The notes under the pieces are model-generated. The model worked only from the letters and a program-made list of their open reading frames with translations. It was not told the DNA's origin and ran no database searches. Made by a program: the position numbers and the translations under genes. From contig NZ_DASTBH010000344.1 of the NCBI RefSeq assembly GCF_035712165.1, positions 1 to 7,219 on the forward strand: a stretch of 7,219 bases of DNA, given 5' to 3'. Source of the DNA: DASYTH01 sp035712165 (lineage in GTDB: Bacteria > Actinomycetota > Actinomycetes > Mycobacteriales > Pseudonocardiaceae). Below, piece by piece: positions 1 to 7,219 of this stretch (position 1 is its first letter; every line of letters begins with the position of its first letter).

Positions 1-515
1 CGCGGGTGGACGCGCTGCTGCTGGCCGGCGGCGCGGACATCGACCCGGCCAGCTACGGCCAGCAGCGGGGACCGAACACCTGGCCGCCGGACCCGGCGCG
101 CGACGCCACCGACTTCACCGCGCTGGATATCGCGCTGCGGCGCGGAATTCCGGTGCTGGCGATCTGCCGGGGCATGCAGGTGCTGTCCATCGCCCGGGGC
201 GGCACGCTGCATCAGCACCTGCCCGCGCACGGTCCGCCCGGCCCGGGAGTCTTCACGCCGCGCCCGATGCGGGTGGATCCGGACTCCCGGCTGGGCGCCG
301 CCATGGGTCCGGCGATGACCCTGCACTGCCACCACCATCAGGGCATCGACCGGCTCGGCGCCGGGCTGGTGGCCACCGCGTGGGCCGAGGACGGCGTGAT
401 CGAGGCGCTGGAGGACCCGGCTGCGCCGTTTCTCGTCGGCGTTCAGGCGCATCCCGAGGAGACCGACACGGCCACGCTGTTCAAGGCGTTCGTGCACGCC
501 GCGAGGGGAAGCTGA
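1..515 (+). CDS. PuuD-like gamma-glutamyl hydrolase (peptidase C26, class I glutamine amidotransferase fold), 5' end missing
   Basis: The reading frame is already open at the left edge (frame from base 3), and the GTG at 6 lies inside the conserved LLLAGGADIDP stretch, so it is not the true start. Roughly the first third of a usual ~250-residue protein is missing. Counting from that GTG, the nucleophile elbow ICRGMQ places the catalytic Cys at residue 54, and HPEE near the C-terminus supplies the His/Glu of the triad (149, 151). LHCHHHQGI also fits the family. Members hydrolyse gamma-glutamyl amides in the cytoplasm; PuuD cleaves gamma-glutamyl-GABA in putrescine breakdown and relatives remove gamma-glutamyl carriers or protecting groups. 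The stop TGA overlaps the ATG of the next gene (TGATG), indicating coupled translation. The substrate cannot be read from the sequence. Given the neighbours, a gamma-glutamyl intermediate of the cluster is possible, but ordinary polyamine or amino-acid metabolism is not excluded. Confidence 0.88.
   Translation, partial: RVDALLLAGGADIDPASYGQQRGPNTWPPDPARDATDFTALDIALRRGIPVLAICRGMQVLSIARGGTLHQHLPAHGPPGPGVFTPRPMRVDPDSRLGAAMGPAMTLHCHHHQGIDRLGAGLVATAWAEDGVIEALEDPAAPFLVGVQAHPEETDTATLFKAFVHAARGS
503..509 (+). promoter_or_regulatory. Ribosome binding site of the FAD-linked oxidase gene
   Basis: GAGGGGA lies five bases before the ATG at 515, inside the last codons of the preceding gene. It fixes the start at 515 rather than at the earlier in-frame ATG at 380, whose added residues are Arg/Gly-rich and resemble out-of-frame GC-rich sequence. 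Confidence 0.65.
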
Positions 516-1921
516 TGGACCGGTTGCGAACCCGGCTCGCCGGGCGGCTCGTGCTGCCCCCCGACGCCGGCTACGACACGGCGCTTCAACTGCAGTCGGC
601 CCAGTTCGACGCCATCCGCCCGCGCGGCATCGCCTACTGCGCCAACGCCTCGGACGTGTCCGAGTGCGTGAGGTTCGCCCTGGACAACGGCATTCCGGTG
701 ACCGCCCGGGCCGGCGGCCACAGCAGCGCCGGCTACTCCACCACCGACGGCCTGGTCGTCGACCTGTCCATATTGGACGATGTGGTCGTCGGCCGGTCCA
801 CGATACGCATCGGCGCCGGCGCGCAGGCGGTCGACGTGCTGGCCGCGCTCGAACCGCACGGCCGGCAGGTGGCCACCGGAACCTGCGCCACCGTGTGCGC
901 CGGCGGGTTCCTGCTCGGCGGCGGCCACGGACCCCAGGCCCGCAAGTTCGGCCTGGCCAGCGACCGCCTGGTGGCCGCCGACGTGGTGCTCGCCGACGGC
1001 ACCGAGGTGCGCGCCTCGGCGCACGAGCACCCCGACCTGTTCTGGGCCCTGCGCGGCGCCGGCGGCTGCAACTTCGGCATCGTGACCGCGCTGGAGGTCC
1101 GGCCCACCCGCGTGCCCTCGATGGTCACCTTCGACCTCACCTGGGACTGGGCCGACGCCCTCGACGTGCTCACCGCCTGGCAGGACTGGGTGATCGACGC
1201 CCCCGGCGAACTGGCCGCGCGTTTCTGGGTCGCCGCACCGGGTGCGGCCGCCGCACCCCAGGTCCTGGTGCACGGCGCCTACCTCGGCGCCGAACCCGAC
1301 TGCGCCCGGTCCCTCGACCGCCTGGTCGCCGCCGTCGCCCGCCCACCCGTCAGCCGCTGCGTCGCGGACCTTCCCTACACCCAGGCGATGATGCGAATCT
1401 TCAACTGCGCCAACCGCACCGTCGCCCAGAGCCACCGAGTCGGCCACTCACCCCAGGCCCAACTTCCCCGGGACCACCACATCAGCACCCGCAACCGCTT
1501 CCTCACCCAACCCATGCCGCCCGAGGGCAGCGCCGCCGCCCTGGCCGCCTTCGCCGCCGACCGCCGCCCCGCCCAGTTCCGGATCTTCGGCATGTACGCC
1601 TTCGGCGCCCGCATCAACGAACTGGCCCCCGACGCCACCGCCTACTGCCACCGCGACGCCCAACTGTCCGCGTTCGCCAGCCTCAACCTCATCACCCCGG
1701 ACCATTCACCGGACGATCGCGAGGCCGCCCGGACCTGGGTCGACCGCTGCTTCGACACCATCGACCCGTTCTCCAACGGCGAGTCGTTCCAGAACTTCAT
1801 GGACCCGGCCCTCAAGGACTGGCGCACCGCCTACCACGGCTCCAACTACCCCCGCCTGCGCGCCGTCAAGCACCACTACGACCCGCACACCCTGTTCCAA
1901 TCCCCCCAGTCCATCGCCTAA
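515..1921 (+). CDS. FAD-linked oxidase, PCMH/berberine-bridge-enzyme family, probably with bicovalent FAD
   Basis: This 468-residue flavin oxidase starts at the ATG overlapping the previous stop, with GAGGGGA five bases upstream; the open frame extends to 380 but that part is out of register with any family homology. An FAD-binding domain (about residues 30-210) contains RAGGHSSAGYS with His69, the usual 8-alpha-histidyl attachment site. It also contains TGTCATVCAGGFLLGGG, where Cys124 sits at the position of the 6-S-cysteinyl link of BBE-type enzymes. Both attachment residues are therefore present. A substrate domain follows, and the C-terminus carries the BBE signature NYPRLRAVKHHYDP (444-457). 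No signal peptide or Tat motif is visible, so it is probably cytoplasmic. Such enzymes oxidise alcohols, sugars, amines or C-H bonds with O2, giving H2O2, and are frequent tailoring enzymes (for example AknOx and GcnQ on deoxysugars of aromatic polyketides). The substrate here is unknown. It is probably co-transcribed with the gamma-glutamyl hydrolase gene. Confidence 0.9.
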   Translation: MDRLRTRLAGRLVLPPDAGYDTALQLQSAQFDAIRPRGIAYCANASDVSECVRFALDNGIPVTARAGGHSSAGYSTTDGLVVDLSILDDVVVGRSTIRIGAGAQAVDVLAALEPHGRQVATGTCATVCAGGFLLGGGHGPQARKFGLASDRLVAADVVLADGTEVRASAHEHPDLFWALRGAGGCNFGIVTALEVRPTRVPSMVTFDLTWDWADALDVLTAWQDWVIDAPGELAARFWVAAPGAAAAPQVLVHGAYLGAEPDCARSLDRLVAAVARPPVSRCVADLPYTQAMMRIFNCANRTVAQSHRVGHSPQAQLPRDHHISTRNRFLTQPMPPEGSAAALAAFAADRRPAQFRIFGMYAFGARINELAPDATAYCHRDAQLSAFASLNLITPDHSPDDREAARTWVDRCFDTIDPFSNGESFQNFMDPALKDWRTAYHGSNYPRLRAVKHHYDPHTLFQSPQSIA

Positions 1922-1928
1922 CGAGGCG
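1915..1928. other. Short inverted repeat across the two overlapping stop codons
   Basis: CGCCT-AACG-AGGCG forms a 5-bp stem with a 4-base loop, centred on the point where the + strand gene (stop TAA) and the - strand gene (stop TAG) meet. It has no T-tract on either side and is short, so at best it is a weak bidirectional terminator. It may be chance in such GC-rich DNA. Confidence 0.2.
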
Positions 1929-3288
1929 CGGCGAGGTTCGCCCGGTGGTGCGTCAGGGCGCGGTCGATCAGGTCGGGGGTGGCGCCCAGGTATGTGGTGG
2001 GGTCCAGGAGAGCGGGGAGATCCACGGGCAGCGCGGCGAGTTCGGGGGACTGGGTCAGGGCTTCGGCGAACGGGGTGTGCGGGGTCCGGGCGATGTCGGC
2101 CAGGACCTTCTTGGCCTTCGCCTTGCCGAGCTGCGGGGCCAGGGCGACGTTGAGCCGCTCCGAGACGATGGTGCCGCCGGTGAGGGCCAGGTTGTCGCGC
2201 ATGCGGTCGGGGTGGACCTGCAAGCCCTCGAGTAGTTCGGCGGCGGTGGCGGCGGCGCCGGCGACCAGCCGGAGCAACTCCCGCAGGGGCTGCCATTCGG
2301 CATGCCAGGCGCCGGGGGCGCGTTCGTCCTCGGCGAGCATGGACTGGGTGAGAATGGTGGCCTGCAACGGAGCCTGGCGGGCGGCGGCGACGATCAGGGT
2401 GGCCAGGACCGGGTTGCGCTTCTGCGGCATGGCCGAGGAGATGCCGCGGCCCTCAGCGGCCGGCTCGGCGACCTCGGCCACCTCGGTGCGGGACAGGAAC
2501 TGGACGTCCAGGGCGATCTTGCCAAGCGCGGCGGCGGTGAACGCGGTGGCGGCGCCGGTGTCGGCGAGCGGAGTGCGCAGCGCGTGCCAGGGGAGTACCG
2601 GTTCGGGCAGGCCCAGTTCGGCGGCGAAGGCGGCGATCAGTTCCGGGCCGTGCCCGGGGCTGCCGGCGTACTCGACGTAGGAGGCCAGAGTGCCGGCGGC
2701 GCCGCCGAGCTGGGCCGGCAGGCCGGTGCGGCGCAACGTCCGGACCCGGGCCAGGGCGTCGTGCACGAGCATCAGCCAGCCCGCGGTCTTGAGGCCGAAA
2801 GTGATCGGAACGGCGTGCTGGGTGAGGGTGCGCCCGGCCATGGGCGTGCTGGCGTGCTGCGCGGTGAGCCGGGCCAGGGCGACGGCGGCGCGCACCAGAT
2901 CGGCGTCGACCGCGTCGAGCACCCGGGCGGTGAGCAGCATCGCCGCCGAGTCCAGGATGTCCTGGCTGGTGCCGCCCCGGTGCACGTACTCGGCGGCGTC
3001 CGGATCGACGGCGGCGACCTGCTCGGTCAGCGCCCGCACCACCGCGACGACCGGGTTCGCGGCGCCGCGGGCCTCGACCGCGAGCGCGGCCAGGTCGAAC
3101 CGTTCGGCCTGGGCGAGCGAGGCGATCGTGGCCGCGGCCGCTGCCGGCACGACGCCGAGCCGGGCCTGCGCCCGCGCCAGCGCGACCTCCACCTCGAGCA
3201 TCGCGGCCAGCCACGCCGCGTCGCCGAGCCCGGCAGCCGCCTCGACGCCCGCCCAGACCGGGTTGAGCAGTCCGGTGTCTTCCGTCAC
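1918..3288 (-). CDS. creD: CreD-like nitrosuccinate lyase (fumarase/adenylosuccinate lyase superfamily)
   Basis: This 456-residue lyase belongs to the fumarase/aspartase superfamily. From the GTG at 3288, visible motifs are HRGGTSQD (103-110, conserved Thr-Ser region), GRTLTQHAVP with His158, and the signature loop GISSAMPQKRNP (282-293) with the catalytic serine at 284/285. An ADSL-type C-terminal helical domain follows (about 355-450). The N-terminus (LLNPVWAG...DAAWL) resembles 3-carboxy-cis,cis-muconate cycloisomerase (PcaB), the label most automatic annotation would give. Its start codon overlaps the stop of the CreE-like gene (GTGA), and in ANS clusters (cremeomycin, fosfazinomycin, kinamycin) such a lyase partners that flavoenzyme, cleaving nitrosuccinate to fumarate and nitrous acid. 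The role is therefore inferred from family plus neighbour. The 3297 GTG is an alternative start, less likely because the only AGG lies directly against it. PcaB activity is unlikely because no other protocatechuate genes are present. Confidence 0.78.
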   Translation of the reverse strand: MTEDTGLLNPVWAGVEAAAGLGDAAWLAAMLEVEVALARAQARLGVVPAAAAATIASLAQAERFDLAALAVEARGAANPVVAVVRALTEQVAAVDPDAAEYVHRGGTSQDILDSAAMLLTARVLDAVDADLVRAAVALARLTAQHASTPMAGRTLTQHAVPITFGLKTAGWLMLVHDALARVRTLRRTGLPAQLGGAAGTLASYVEYAGSPGHGPELIAAFAAELGLPEPVLPWHALRTPLADTGAATAFTAAALGKIALDVQFLSRTEVAEVAEPAAEGRGISSAMPQKRNPVLATLIVAAARQAPLQATILTQSMLAEDERAPGAWHAEWQPLRELLRLVAGAAATAAELLEGLQVHPDRMRDNLALTGGTIVSERLNVALAPQLGKAKAKKVLADIARTPHTPFAEALTQSPELAALPVDLPALLDPTTYLGATPDLIDRALTHHRANLAAPR

Positions 3289-5225
3289 GCACCCCACCCT
3301 AGGGCGAACGGGTTGGCGGTGACGGCCATGGCCAGTGCGGCGCGGGCGATCGCGTCGGCGTCGCCGAGGATCACGGAGTCAACACCGGGCCGGATGCCGG
3401 CGGCGGTCACCCAGTGCACGCCCTCGGTCGGCACGCCGTAGGCGAGCCGGCGCGGGTGCGCCCGCCCGCCGGCATCGAGGATCCGGTACGGCCGCTCGGT
3501 GATCCCGAGCCCACCCGTCTCGTACTCGTCGAGGCGGTAGGTGGTGCACTCGCCCCGTTCCCGCATCCGAACCAGCAGCGGGTCGGTGGTCTCCCGGACG
3601 TCCACCTCGGGCAGCCGGGCGTCGACGAACACCGTCGCGTCCACCGTGGACCCGTCGACTGCGCCGGCGTGCACCCGAAACCGGGGCCCGGACAGGTCGA
3701 CCCGCATGTCCGGGCCGAGCACGGTCAGCGTCCCGGCCTCGATCAGCGCCACCAACTCCTCGATCCGGCTGGCCGGCGGCCCGATGGACAGGTAGGCGTT
3801 GAGCGGTGTGTACCAGGCGGTCAGCTCGTCCCGGTAGGACGATCCGGTCAGGCCGCCGTGGTCGACGATCAGCCGGATCTCGTTACGCAGGTCGCGCAGC
3901 ACGTCCAGGGCTGCCTTGAGCGGGTCGGTCACGTTGCCGGTGCGGGCGTGCCGGTGGTCGGCGCGCAGATGATCGAGCAGCCAGGCGCGGAACTCCGCCG
4001 GGCCGGTGAACCTCCGGCCGCCGTGCGGGGCCGCGATCCACGCCCAGTCCCAGCGCTCGGCGGCGGTGATCCCGAACTCGTCCAGCAGACCGGCGTCGGC
4101 GTCCGGATACCGTACGGCGAAGGCGTTCGCGGTCGCGTCGTCGTCCCGCAGGCGCAGCAGCGCGACGTAGTAGACGAACTCCACCTCGCGGGAGATCAGC
4201 GGCCAGACCTCCCGCTGAAAGGAAGCCGGCCGGCCGGCTTCCGCTCTGGCCCGAAACCGCGAGATCACCGGCTCGGTGAGGAACAGCGGCAGGTGCCGGC
4301 CGAACGCGCCCTTCTCGTTCTCGCCACGCGCGTGGTACGGCACGCCGCGCCGGGATCCCGCGTACAGCATCGGTTCCCGCCCGGACGGCTGGTAGCGCAG
4401 GACGCCGTCCGGAGCGCGCCGGAACTCACCGCCGCGCCCGACGGTCAGCAGCGCCAGGTAGTCGAAGAAGTTCAGTCCCATCCCCCGGATCGCGACGACG
4501 TCGGTCTCGCGGATGCCGCTCAGGTCGGCCTCGGCGGGGTTTGACCGGCCCAGGTACGTCAACCCGTTGCGGTGCGCGAAGATTCGCAGGGTGCGCGCCT
4601 CGTCGTCCATCGGCATGGCGACGTGGCCCTGGGCGAGGACCACCACCGACAGCCCGGTCAGCCGGTAGCCGTTGTCCAGCGTGACGATCTGCGGCCCGGG
4701 CTCGTCGCCGAGCGCCGGACCGTCGTCGACCGCGACGGCACTGTGCCGGTGCGGCACGATCGTCACGCCCGGCGGTGCGGTCGCGCACAACCGGTTCAGT
4801 GTCCAGTTGAGATAGTGGCCGTAGAGCATGCGGGACGGGTAGGAGTCCGGCCCCAGCGCCGCCGCCTCGGCCCGCACCTGGTCCGGGTAGTCCTCCAGCG
4901 GTCCCAGCACGTCCAGGGTGCGCGCCCAGTCGTACAGGCTGGGACCCTCGACGACCGGTCCGGCGCAGTCGACGCTGTCGTCGGTGAACATGCTGACCTG
5001 CGAGGCGATCGTGTTCATCAGCAACAGCGGTGACTGTTCGGTGGTCCAGACCCGGCCGCCCCGGCCGACGTACGGATCGACCAGGTGGATCACCAGCCGC
5101 CGGCCGGACTCCGGAGCGTTGGCACAGAGGCGTTCGACGACGCTGAGGCCGCGGGGTCCGGCGCCGACGACGCAGACGCGGACCGTATCGGCGCGGCGGC
5201 GGGACCGGCGTGCGGTAGATGACAT
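3285..5225 (-). CDS. creE: CreE-like FAD-dependent monooxygenase (aspartate to nitrosuccinate; FAD/NAD(P)-binding family)
   Basis: This 646-residue flavoenzyme has an N-terminal FAD-binding Rossmann motif, VVGAGPRGLSVVERL (from residue 19; GxGxxG at 21-26). The family-typical block RVWTTEQSPLLLMNT (58-72) follows, with a second dinucleotide-binding motif RGMGLNFFD at 247-255, probably for NAD(P)H. The layout matches the large FAD/NAD(P)-binding family (PF13454-like) that includes CreE and FzmM, which oxidise L-aspartate through N-hydroxylated intermediates to nitrosuccinate. It is far longer than the ~440-residue SidA/IucD lysine or ornithine N-hydroxylases. The overlapping downstream CreD-like lyase supports the ANS assignment. 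The ATG at 5225 is preferred, with AAGG eight bases upstream; an in-frame GTG at 5258 would add 11 residues but its GAGGA is only two bases away. The first dozen residues are Arg-rich and lack a hydrophobic segment, so the enzyme should be cytoplasmic. Substrate is inferred, not shown. Confidence 0.8.
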   Translation of the reverse strand: MSSTARRSRRRADTVRVCVVGAGPRGLSVVERLCANAPESGRRLVIHLVDPYVGRGGRVWTTEQSPLLLMNTIASQVSMFTDDSVDCAGPVVEGPSLYDWARTLDVLGPLEDYPDQVRAEAAALGPDSYPSRMLYGHYLNWTLNRLCATAPPGVTIVPHRHSAVAVDDGPALGDEPGPQIVTLDNGYRLTGLSVVVLAQGHVAMPMDDEARTLRIFAHRNGLTYLGRSNPAEADLSGIRETDVVAIRGMGLNFFDYLALLTVGRGGEFRRAPDGVLRYQPSGREPMLYAGSRRGVPYHARGENEKGAFGRHLPLFLTEPVISRFRARAEAGRPASFQREVWPLISREVEFVYYVALLRLRDDDATANAFAVRYPDADAGLLDEFGITAAERWDWAWIAAPHGGRRFTGPAEFRAWLLDHLRADHRHARTGNVTDPLKAALDVLRDLRNEIRLIVDHGGLTGSSYRDELTAWYTPLNAYLSIGPPASRIEELVALIEAGTLTVLGPDMRVDLSGPRFRVHAGAVDGSTVDATVFVDARLPEVDVRETTDPLLVRMRERGECTTYRLDEYETGGLGITERPYRILDAGGRAHPRRLAYGVPTEGVHWVTAAGIRPGVDSVILGDADAIARAALAMAVTANPFALGWGA

Positions 5226-5303
5226 AGCGAATACCTTGTGGTCGGACGGATTCGGCACGGTCCTCGGAAGAGGCTGATCAGTAGGAGAAGCGCGAGCAAG
5301 CCA
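5226..5303 (-). other. 78-bp gap between epsilon subunit and CreE-like gene
   Basis: This is the only sizeable gap in the - strand gene run. It holds the perfect 8-bp palindrome CTGATCAG (5274-5281) and a 4-bp stem CCTC-TTCC-GAGG just downstream of it on the - strand. I see no convincing -10/-35 pair and no strong terminator. It may hold an internal promoter or simply mark the join of two gene modules. Confidence 0.35.
5234..5237 (-). promoter_or_regulatory. Ribosome binding site of the CreE-like gene
   Basis: AAGG (on the - strand) lies eight bases before the ATG at 5225. It is weak, but it has better spacing than the GAGGA in front of the alternative GTG at 5258 and so decides the start. 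Confidence 0.5.
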
Positions 5304-5474
5304 CTACCGCCAGCTCGTCGGGCTGCGGTACGGGCTGCCCGGCCATCCGGCGCGGCGCCGGCCGGTGCACACCGGGCGACGCGGTGCCGCCCGCCCGGCG
5401 AGCGCCAGCAGCGCCGAGACCAGCGCCGCCAACTCGTCGTCCGTGGGTTCGCCGCTGACAACGCGAATATGCAT
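5304..5474 (-). CDS. Acyl-CoA carboxylase epsilon subunit
   Basis: A 56-residue protein was read directly from the - strand. It begins MHIRVVSGEPTDDELAAL, the hallmark of the actinobacterial acyl-CoA carboxylase epsilon subunit (a hydrophobic strand, then G-x-P-T-x-E/D-E-L-A-A-L), and ends in SPTSWR with a second Trp at residue 44, as in the family's Trp/Arg-containing tail. Epsilon subunits bind the carboxyltransferase (beta) core and stimulate or stabilise the complex with the biotinylated alpha subunit. It starts 10 bp after the beta-subunit stop; its ribosome binding site AAAGGA overlaps that stop, so the two are translationally linked. It is slightly shorter than common epsilon subunits but appears complete. 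The gene falls below usual length cut-offs and is easily missed. Confidence 0.87.
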   Translation of the reverse strand: MHIRVVSGEPTDDELAALVSALLALAGRAAPRRPVCTGRRRAGWPGSPYRSPTSWR

Positions 5475-5480
5475 GAGGAT

Positions 5481-5484
5481 TCCT

Positions 5485-5486
<2 letters not shown>
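5481..5486 (-). promoter_or_regulatory. Ribosome binding site of the epsilon subunit gene
   Basis: AAAGGA lies six bases before the ATG at 5474 and shares bases with the TAA stop of the beta subunit (5487-5485). It supports the reality and the start of the 56-residue gene. Confidence 0.7.
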
Positions 5487-7041
<1,555 letters not shown>

Positions 7042-7046
7042 CCATG

Positions 7047-7053
7047 CCCTCCT
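7047..7053 (-). promoter_or_regulatory. Strong ribosome binding site of the beta subunit gene
   Basis: AGGAGGG, a near-perfect anti-16S sequence, lies five bases before the ATG at 7041 and fills the 14-bp gap after the monooxygenase stop. It fixes the start against an in-frame upstream start at 7104. Confidence 0.85.
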
Positions 7054-7055
7054 AG

Positions 7056-7219
7056 TTACGCTGCCTCGATCACGGCCGACGCGGGCGATCCGAACCACCG
7101 GCACAGCGCGGTTTCCAGGCCTTCGGTGCCGGTGCCGGCCCAGACCACGTAACCGTCCGGCCGGACCAGCAGACCGTCAGCGCCGGCAAAGGACTCCGGC
7201 AGCTCCCCGACGGGTGTGA
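7056..7219 (-). CDS. C-terminal end of an FAD-dependent aromatic-polyketide monooxygenase (PgaE/OxyS-like), runs off the window
   Basis: Only the last 53 residues are in the window, ending at TAA 7058-7056. They include DGLLVRPDGYVVWAG, the typical closing motif of the thioredoxin-like C-terminal domain of class A flavin monooxygenases that hydroxylate anthracycline, angucycline and tetracycline skeletons (PgaE, RdmE, OxyS families). The FAD and NADPH motifs would lie to the right of the window and cannot be checked. The gene ends 14 bp before the carboxylase beta subunit gene, so it probably heads or belongs to the same operon. The motif is characteristic, but with so few residues the exact substrate and subgroup remain open; PHBH-type hydroxylases acting on other aromatics share this tail. 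Confidence 0.75.
   Translation of the reverse strand, partial: TPVGELPESFAGADGLLVRPDGYVVWAGTGTEGLETALCRWFGSPASAVIEAA

Noticed and set aside
443..1447. Antisense open frame of 334 codons over the FAD-linked oxidase
   Set aside because: It is Gly/Ala/Val-rich without motifs, on the opposite strand of a clear BBE-family gene.
664..2235. Long + strand open frame of over 500 codons overlapping the oxidase and the lyase
   Set aside because: Its translation is an Arg/Pro/Gly-rich low-complexity string with no family motifs, and it runs over two well-supported genes. It is a GC-rich out-of-frame artefact.
1918..3288. Reading the lyase as a catabolic 3-carboxy-cis,cis-muconate cycloisomerase (PcaB)
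   Set aside because: The sequence resembles PcaB in general layout, but no other protocatechuate-pathway gene is nearby and the start overlaps a CreE-like flavoenzyme gene. A phylogeny is needed to exclude it fully.
2302..3441. 379-codon + strand frame opposite the lyase gene
   Set aside because: Compositional shadow: Gly/Arg-rich with no motifs, covering a gene with the fumarase-superfamily signature.
3285..5225. Reading the flavoenzyme as a siderophore-type lysine/ornithine N-hydroxylase
   Set aside because: It is about 200 residues longer than SidA/IucD enzymes, has the RVWTTEQSPLLLMNT block of the other family, and no siderophore synthetase is nearby.
5274..5281. CTGATCAG palindrome as an operator
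   Set aside because: A single 8-bp palindrome without repeats or a recognisable promoter is expected by chance at this scale, so it is recorded only as part of the gap.

Overview
The window is very GC-rich, with strong C/G preference at third codon positions, GTG as well as ATG starts and tightly packed genes. This points to an actinomycete (Streptomyces, Micromonospora or a relative); the genus cannot be fixed from the sequence. It holds no RNA genes, mobile elements or CRISPR, and looks like the inside of a secondary-metabolite gene cluster.

Layout. On the + strand, the 3' part of a PuuD-like gamma-glutamyl hydrolase (class I glutamine amidotransferase fold; 1-515) overlaps the start of an FAD-linked, berberine-bridge-enzyme-type oxidase (515-1921). 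On the - strand, read right to left, lie: the last 53 codons of a probable aromatic-polyketide FAD monooxygenase (7219-7056), an acyl-CoA carboxylase beta (carboxyltransferase) subunit (7041-5485), a 56-residue acyl-CoA carboxylase epsilon subunit (5474-5304), a CreE-like FAD/NAD(P)-binding monooxygenase (5225-3285) and a CreD-like fumarase/adenylosuccinate-lyase superfamily lyase (3288-1918). Gaps in this - strand run are 14, 10, 78 and -4 bp, so it is probably one operon. The two strands converge at 1918-1921, where the stop codons overlap.

How the genes may work together. The central pair matches the aspartate-nitrosuccinate (ANS) pathway. A CreE-type flavoenzyme oxidises L-aspartate to nitrosuccinate, and a CreD-type lyase splits it into fumarate and nitrous acid, a nitrogen donor for diazo, hydrazine and other N-N groups. 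The carboxylase beta and epsilon subunits would supply malonyl-CoA; Ile at the specificity position suggests an enzyme that accepts acetyl-CoA. The partial monooxygenase would tailor an aromatic polyketide. A gamma-glutamyl hydrolase fits chemistry in which a hydrazine-type synthon is carried on glutamate, as known for fosfazinomycin and kinamycin. The best overall reading is part of a cluster for an N-N-bond-containing aromatic polyketide (diazofluorene/angucycline-like or something new). The assignment of ANS function and the product class are inferences from family recognition and gene context.
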